Source: Bacillota bacterium | GTDB lineage: Bacteria > Bacillota > Clostridia > Lachnospirales > Lachnospiraceae | Length of the DNA stretch: 64,000 nucleotides | Direction: 5' to 3' | Assembly: GCA_023434365.1 (NCBI GenBank) | Contig: JAEYSV010000057.1 | Coordinates: forward strand, 1-64,000 | Shown here: positions 60,660-64,000 of the stretch, in pieces | Position numbering within the stretch: the first letter of the stretch is position 1 | Layout of the letters: every line of letters begins with the position of its first letter | Translations under genes and position numbers: made by a program | Notes under the pieces: model-generated | Told to the model about the DNA's origin: nothing | Seen by the model: the letters and a program-made list of their open reading frames with translations, nothing else | Database searches by the model: none

Positions 60660-61775
60660 ATGGATGAAAGAATCAAGAAATTAGCAAACAATTTGGTGAA
60701 TTATTCAATGAAAGTACAACCAGGACAAAAGGTATATATTCATTATATCGGAAGTTCTACTCAGGAACTTGCCAGACAGCTGGTAAAGGAAGTTTATAAA
60801 GCAGGTGGAGTTCCATTTCCACATTATACTGACCCAAGAATGCAAAGAGAATATTTACTTGGTTGTACTGAAGAACAGTTAAAGTTATCTGCTGAAGTAG
60901 ATGCACTCGAGATGTCAAAAATGGATTGTTATGTTGCAGTACGTGGTAATGATAATGTAACAGAACTTTCAGATGTTCCAACAGAAAAGCAACAACTATA
61001 TGATGTATATTATGGAACGCCAGTACACCATGACATTCGAGTTAGAAAAACTAGATGGGTAGTTTTACGATATCCTAATAATGCAATGGCGCAATTAGCG
61101 AATTCTAGTTTAGAAGCTTTTGAGGACTTCTATTTTGATGTTTGTAACCTAGATTATTCAAAAATGAGTAAAGCCATGGATGCATTGGTAGATTATATGA
61201 ATCGTACGGACAAAGTTCATATAGTAGGGCCTGGAACAGACCTAACATTTAGTATTAAGGATATTCCAGCAATTAAATGTGATGGAATAATGAATATTCC
61301 TGATGGTGAAGTGTACACAGCACCAGTGCGTGACTCTATTAACGGAACTCTTTCCTATAATACACCAGCCGTTTTCCGAGGATTTACTTATGAAAATATA
61401 AAGATGACGTTCAAGGATGGTAAGATAATTGAAGTGACAGCCAATGATACCTCACGTATTAATGGTGTTCTAGATACCGACGAGGGAGCAAGATATATTG
61501 GAGAGTTTGCTATTGGAGTGAATCCTTATATCCTACATCCAATGAAAGATACGTTATTTGATGAAAAGATAATGGGGTCATTCCATTTTACACCAGGTAA
61601 CTGTTATGATGAAGCTCCAAATGGTAACCATTCCGCAGTTCATTGGGATTTAGTTTGTATTCAGACGAAGGAGTATGGCGGTGGTGAAATTTATTTTGAT
61701 GATGTGTTAATTCGAAAAGATGGATTATTTGTAGTGGATGAGTTACTAAGTCTAAATCCTGAAAATTTAAAATAA
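60660..61775 (+). CDS. M29-family metallo-aminopeptidase (AmpS-like)
   Basis: 371 residues, the usual length. Removes N-terminal residues from peptides in the cytoplasm with a two-metal site. Ligand-bearing segments: NIPDGEVYTAP (Glu), GEFAIGVNP (Glu), GSFHFTPG (His), NHSAVHWDLV (His) and a final DD. It starts after GGAAAGGAAG. The deo genes follow on the same strand. Confidence 0.92.
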   Translation: MDERIKKLANNLVNYSMKVQPGQKVYIHYIGSSTQELARQLVKEVYKAGGVPFPHYTDPRMQREYLLGCTEEQLKLSAEVDALEMSKMDCYVAVRGNDNVTELSDVPTEKQQLYDVYYGTPVHHDIRVRKTRWVVLRYPNNAMAQLANSSLEAFEDFYFDVCNLDYSKMSKAMDALVDYMNRTDKVHIVGPGTDLTFSIKDIPAIKCDGIMNIPDGEVYTAPVRDSINGTLSYNTPAVFRGFTYENIKMTFKDGKIIEVTANDTSRINGVLDTDEGARYIGEFAIGVNPYILHPMKDTLFDEKIMGSFHFTPGNCYDEAPNGNHSAVHWDLVCIQTKEYGGGEIYFDDVLIRKDGLFVVDELLSLNPENLK

Positions 61776-61796
61776 TAGAAGAGATAGGAGCATACT

Positions 61797-62969
61797 ATGA
61801 AGCGAGCATTTTTAATCGTTTTAGACAGTGTTGGCATCGGAGCCATGCCGGATGCCGCTGAATATAATGATGAAGGAAGCAACACCCTTATGGCAGCCTC
61901 TACTAGTCAGTTTTTTTCAATGCCAAATATGGAGATGTTAGGGCTATTTGCAATAGATGGAGTAAAAGTACAGCCAGGTAAAGAAAAAGGGGTAACTCCA
62001 ATCGGAATCTATGGTCGCGGCCAAGAAAGTTCTAAAGGAAAAGACACAACAATTGGACATTGGGAAATAGCGGGGATTATTAGTGATGAACCTCATCCTA
62101 CATTCCTTAATGGATTTCCACAGGAATTATTATCTATGATTGAAGAAGCAACCGGTAGGAAGGTAATTTGTAATAAACCATACTCAGGAACAGAAGTAAT
62201 TAATGACTATGGAGATGAGCATGTAAAAACTGGTGCATTAATTGTATATACTTCGGCAGATAGTGTATTGCAAGTTGCAGCACATGAAGATATTGTTCCG
62301 ATTGAGACACTCTATGAATATTGTGAAAAGATTAGAGAACTTTGCACTGGTAAATATGGTGTAGGTCGTGTCATTGCCAGACCGTTTGAAGGAGAAAGCA
62401 AAAACTATAGACGTACGACAAGAAGACATGATTATTCGCTAGAACCACCAAAGAAAACCATGCTAGATACTATTAAAGAAAATAGCATGGACATGATTGC
62501 GGTTGGAAAAATAAGTGATATTTTTGCCGGAAAAGGTGTTACCAAATCGATTCGTACTTCGAGTAATGAAGAAGGAATTCAGGTGACTATAGATATGACA
62601 AAACAAGATTTTAACGGGTTGTGTTTTATTAACCTTGTAGATTTTGATATGAAATATGGTCATCGTAACGATGTTGAAGGGTATGCAAAAGCATTGACGT
62701 ATTTTGATTCAAAACTACCTGAAATTATGAAAGGTCTTCGAGATGAGGATCTGTTAATTATAACAGCTGATCATGGTTGTGATCCTAGTACAGAGTCGAC
62801 AGACCATTCTAGAGAGTATATACCTATTGTAATCTATACAAAACAGGCTAAGCATCCAAGAAATCTTGGAACAAGATTAAGTTTTGCAGACATAGGTGCA
62901 ACCGTACTTGATTACCTAGGACTTCCTATTGATATTCAGGGAACTTCATTTTATCAGGAAATTAAGTAA
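61797..62969 (+). CDS. deoB: Phosphopentomutase
   Basis: 390 residues, alkaline-phosphatase superfamily. Converts (deoxy)ribose 1-phosphate to the 5-phosphate. Metal-binding DSVGIGAMPDA at the start, KDTTIGHWE with the phosphorylated Thr, and TADHGCDPSTESTDHSRE near the end. It lies 21 bp after the aminopeptidase gene. Confidence 0.96.
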   Translation: MKRAFLIVLDSVGIGAMPDAAEYNDEGSNTLMAASTSQFFSMPNMEMLGLFAIDGVKVQPGKEKGVTPIGIYGRGQESSKGKDTTIGHWEIAGIISDEPHPTFLNGFPQELLSMIEEATGRKVICNKPYSGTEVINDYGDEHVKTGALIVYTSADSVLQVAAHEDIVPIETLYEYCEKIRELCTGKYGVGRVIARPFEGESKNYRRTTRRHDYSLEPPKKTMLDTIKENSMDMIAVGKISDIFAGKGVTKSIRTSSNEEGIQVTIDMTKQDFNGLCFINLVDFDMKYGHRNDVEGYAKALTYFDSKLPEIMKGLRDEDLLIITADHGCDPSTESTDHSREYIPIVIYTKQAKHPRNLGTRLSFADIGATVLDYLGLPIDIQGTSFYQEIK

Positions 62970-63031
62970 TTAAAATCAATAATATTGTTCAATATGTTCT
63001 ACGAAATATAACAAGTAAAAGGAGAATAAAT

Positions 63032-63742
63032 ATGGCGAAAACACCTACTCCTCATAATGGAGCGAAAGAAGGAGAAATAGCTAAAACGGTATTAATGCCG
63101 GGCGATCCTTTAAGAGCAAAGTTTGTTGCTGATAATTACCTAGAGGATGTTGTTTGTTTTAATACAGTACGTAATATGTTTGGATATACAGGAACTTACC
63201 AAGGAAAACGTGTAAGTGTAATGGGCGGTGGAATGGGTATTCCATCCATTGGCATCTATTCATACGAGTTATATCATTTTTATGATGTAGATACTATTAT
63301 TAGGATTGGATCTGCTGGAGGCATTCAGGATGATATTAAAGTAAGGGATGTTGTAATTGCACAAGGTGCTTGTACGAATTCAAATTTTGCGCATCAATAC
63401 CAACTGCCAGGAACATTTGCTCCAATTGGTAACTTTGATTTGATTCGAAAAGCAGTGGAATATGGTGAAAAAGAAGGAATCAAGACGGTAGTAGGTAATG
63501 TTCTCTCTTCTGATACATTTTATGATGATAATGCTGAAGCAAATAATCTATGGAGAAAGATGAATGTATTATGCGTTGAGATGGAAGCGGCCGGACTATA
63601 TATGAATGCTGCTAGATGTAATAAAAAAGCTCTTGCCATTTTAACGATTAGCGATCATATCTTCACAGGAGAATCTTTATCTGCAGAAGATAGACAAAAT
63701 ACGTTCCATGATATGATGAGAATAGCGCTTGAAATTGCTTAA
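63032..63742 (+). CDS. deoD: Purine-nucleoside phosphorylase, DeoD type
   Basis: 236 residues, hexameric PNP family. Splits purine nucleosides with phosphate. Marks: MPGDPLRAKFVAD near residue 22, GGGMGIPS, RIGSAGG, VEMEAAGLY and ISDHIFTGE with the catalytic Asp. AAAGGAG site. In one transcript with deoB and deoC. Confidence 0.96.
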   Translation: MAKTPTPHNGAKEGEIAKTVLMPGDPLRAKFVADNYLEDVVCFNTVRNMFGYTGTYQGKRVSVMGGGMGIPSIGIYSYELYHFYDVDTIIRIGSAGGIQDDIKVRDVVIAQGACTNSNFAHQYQLPGTFAPIGNFDLIRKAVEYGEKEGIKTVVGNVLSSDTFYDDNAEANNLWRKMNVLCVEMEAAGLYMNAARCNKKALAILTISDHIFTGESLSAEDRQNTFHDMMRIALEIA

Positions 63743-63767
63743 TAAATTAATAAAGTAACAGTAAAAT

Positions 63768-63805
63768 GTGGTATGGACTTTCTTAAAAAGAAAGTTCCAT
63801 GCCAC
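63768..63805 (+). promoter_or_regulatory. Intercistronic hairpin between deoD and deoC
   Basis: GTGGTATGGACTTTCTT pairs with AAGAAAGTTCCATGCCAC (one bulge, one G-T). No T run follows, so it is probably an mRNA stability or processing element. Confidence 0.55.
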
Positions 63806-63835
63806 GTATTGTCTAATTAGATGGAGGTAAATGTA

Positions 63836-64000
63836 ATGACATTAGAAGAAGTATTAGGAAAAGTGGATCATACCCTACTCGGGACAACAGCAACCTGGGA
63901 TGAAATAAAAGTTATCTGTGATGATGGAATGAGATTTAATACAGCTTCTGTCTGTATCCCACCTTCTTATGTAAAACGTGCAAGTGATTATATAAACGGA
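63836..64000 (+). CDS. deoC: Deoxyribose-phosphate aldolase (partial, cut by window end)
   Basis: The first 55 codons, beginning MTLEEVLGKVDHTLLG after a GGAGG site. The DHTLL motif and position after deoB-deoD identify DeoC, which splits deoxyribose 5-phosphate into glyceraldehyde 3-phosphate and acetaldehyde. The rest lies beyond the right edge. Confidence 0.9.
   Translation, partial: MTLEEVLGKVDHTLLGTTATWDEIKVICDDGMRFNTASVCIPPSYVKRASDYING

Noticed and set aside
1..64000. CRISPR arrays, insertion sequences, prophage or integrase genes
   Set aside because: No direct-repeat array, transposase, integrase or phage structural gene was found on either strand.

Overview
The window comes from a low-GC, Gram-positive, strictly anaerobic Clostridia-type chromosome, most probably a Lachnospiraceae member close to the plant-fibre-fermenting Lachnoclostridium (Clostridium) phytofermentans group. 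That placement is an inference. It rests on AT-rich DNA with AGGAGG-type ribosome sites, a Firmicutes class III fructose bisphosphatase, reverse rubrerythrin plus PerR, an electron-bifurcating [FeFe] hydrogenase, a cellobiose 2-epimerase/mannosylglucose phosphorylase pair, and an F-type ATP synthase with a sodium-binding c subunit. I see no phage, insertion sequence or CRISPR array. One tRNA gene (Cys) is cut by the left edge, and deoC is cut by the right edge.

Layout. 1-4.7 kb: tRNA-Cys, then two zinc-ribbon, single-span membrane proteins of unknown role, the first carrying an M1-like HExxH-x18-E metallopeptidase motif. 4.8-10.6 kb: fbp, and facing it a very large GGDEF/EAL signalling protein. 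10.8-15.2 kb: clpB and a DEAD-box RNA helicase whose leader carries a strong promoter followed by an intrinsic terminator. 15.4-20.1 kb: a beta-mannoside use locus (dehydrogenase, LacI regulator, cellobiose 2-epimerase, GH130 phosphorylase) with a palindromic operator at the epimerase promoter. 20.2-21.4 kb: reverse rubrerythrin and PerR, both with AT-rich palindromic operators.

21.6-35.2 kb is a hydrogenase island. On the minus strand is a five-gene bifurcating hydrogenase operon (NuoE-like, a kinase-type ATPase, a thioredoxin-like ferredoxin, NuoF-like, HydA). Diverging from it on the plus strand are two units. One is DRTGG - ATPase - hydrogenase-like Fe-S protein - DRTGG - PHP. The other is a small 2Fe-2S protein - PAS-containing sensory hydrogenase (HydS) - SpoIIE-type phosphatase - group B-like hydrogenase. 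Together these contain four H-cluster-type proteins, two SpoIIAB/RsbW-type ATPases and one SpoIIE-type phosphatase. They look like a hydrogen or redox sensing and partner-switching circuit placed beside the enzyme it would control. This is the best candidate for an incompletely described system here.

35.3-47.6 kb holds housekeeping and envelope genes: an orphan TIM-barrel-like protein, glpK with a TPR protein, asnS, queT with a probable preQ1-type leader, a GH18 cell-wall hydrolase, a CwlD-like amidase, tsaC/sua5, a YwlE-type arginine phosphatase, rpiB, and a DUF402 protein. 47.7-55.1 kb is a complete ATP synthase operon, atpZ-I-B-E-F-H-A-G-D-C. 55.2-60.6 kb holds a YwmB-like protein, a Cys-rich protein, a methyltransferase and a large membrane-anchored protein ending in a C39-like fold that lacks its catalytic residues. 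60.7-64 kb: an M29 aminopeptidase, then deoB, deoD and partial deoC for nucleoside salvage.
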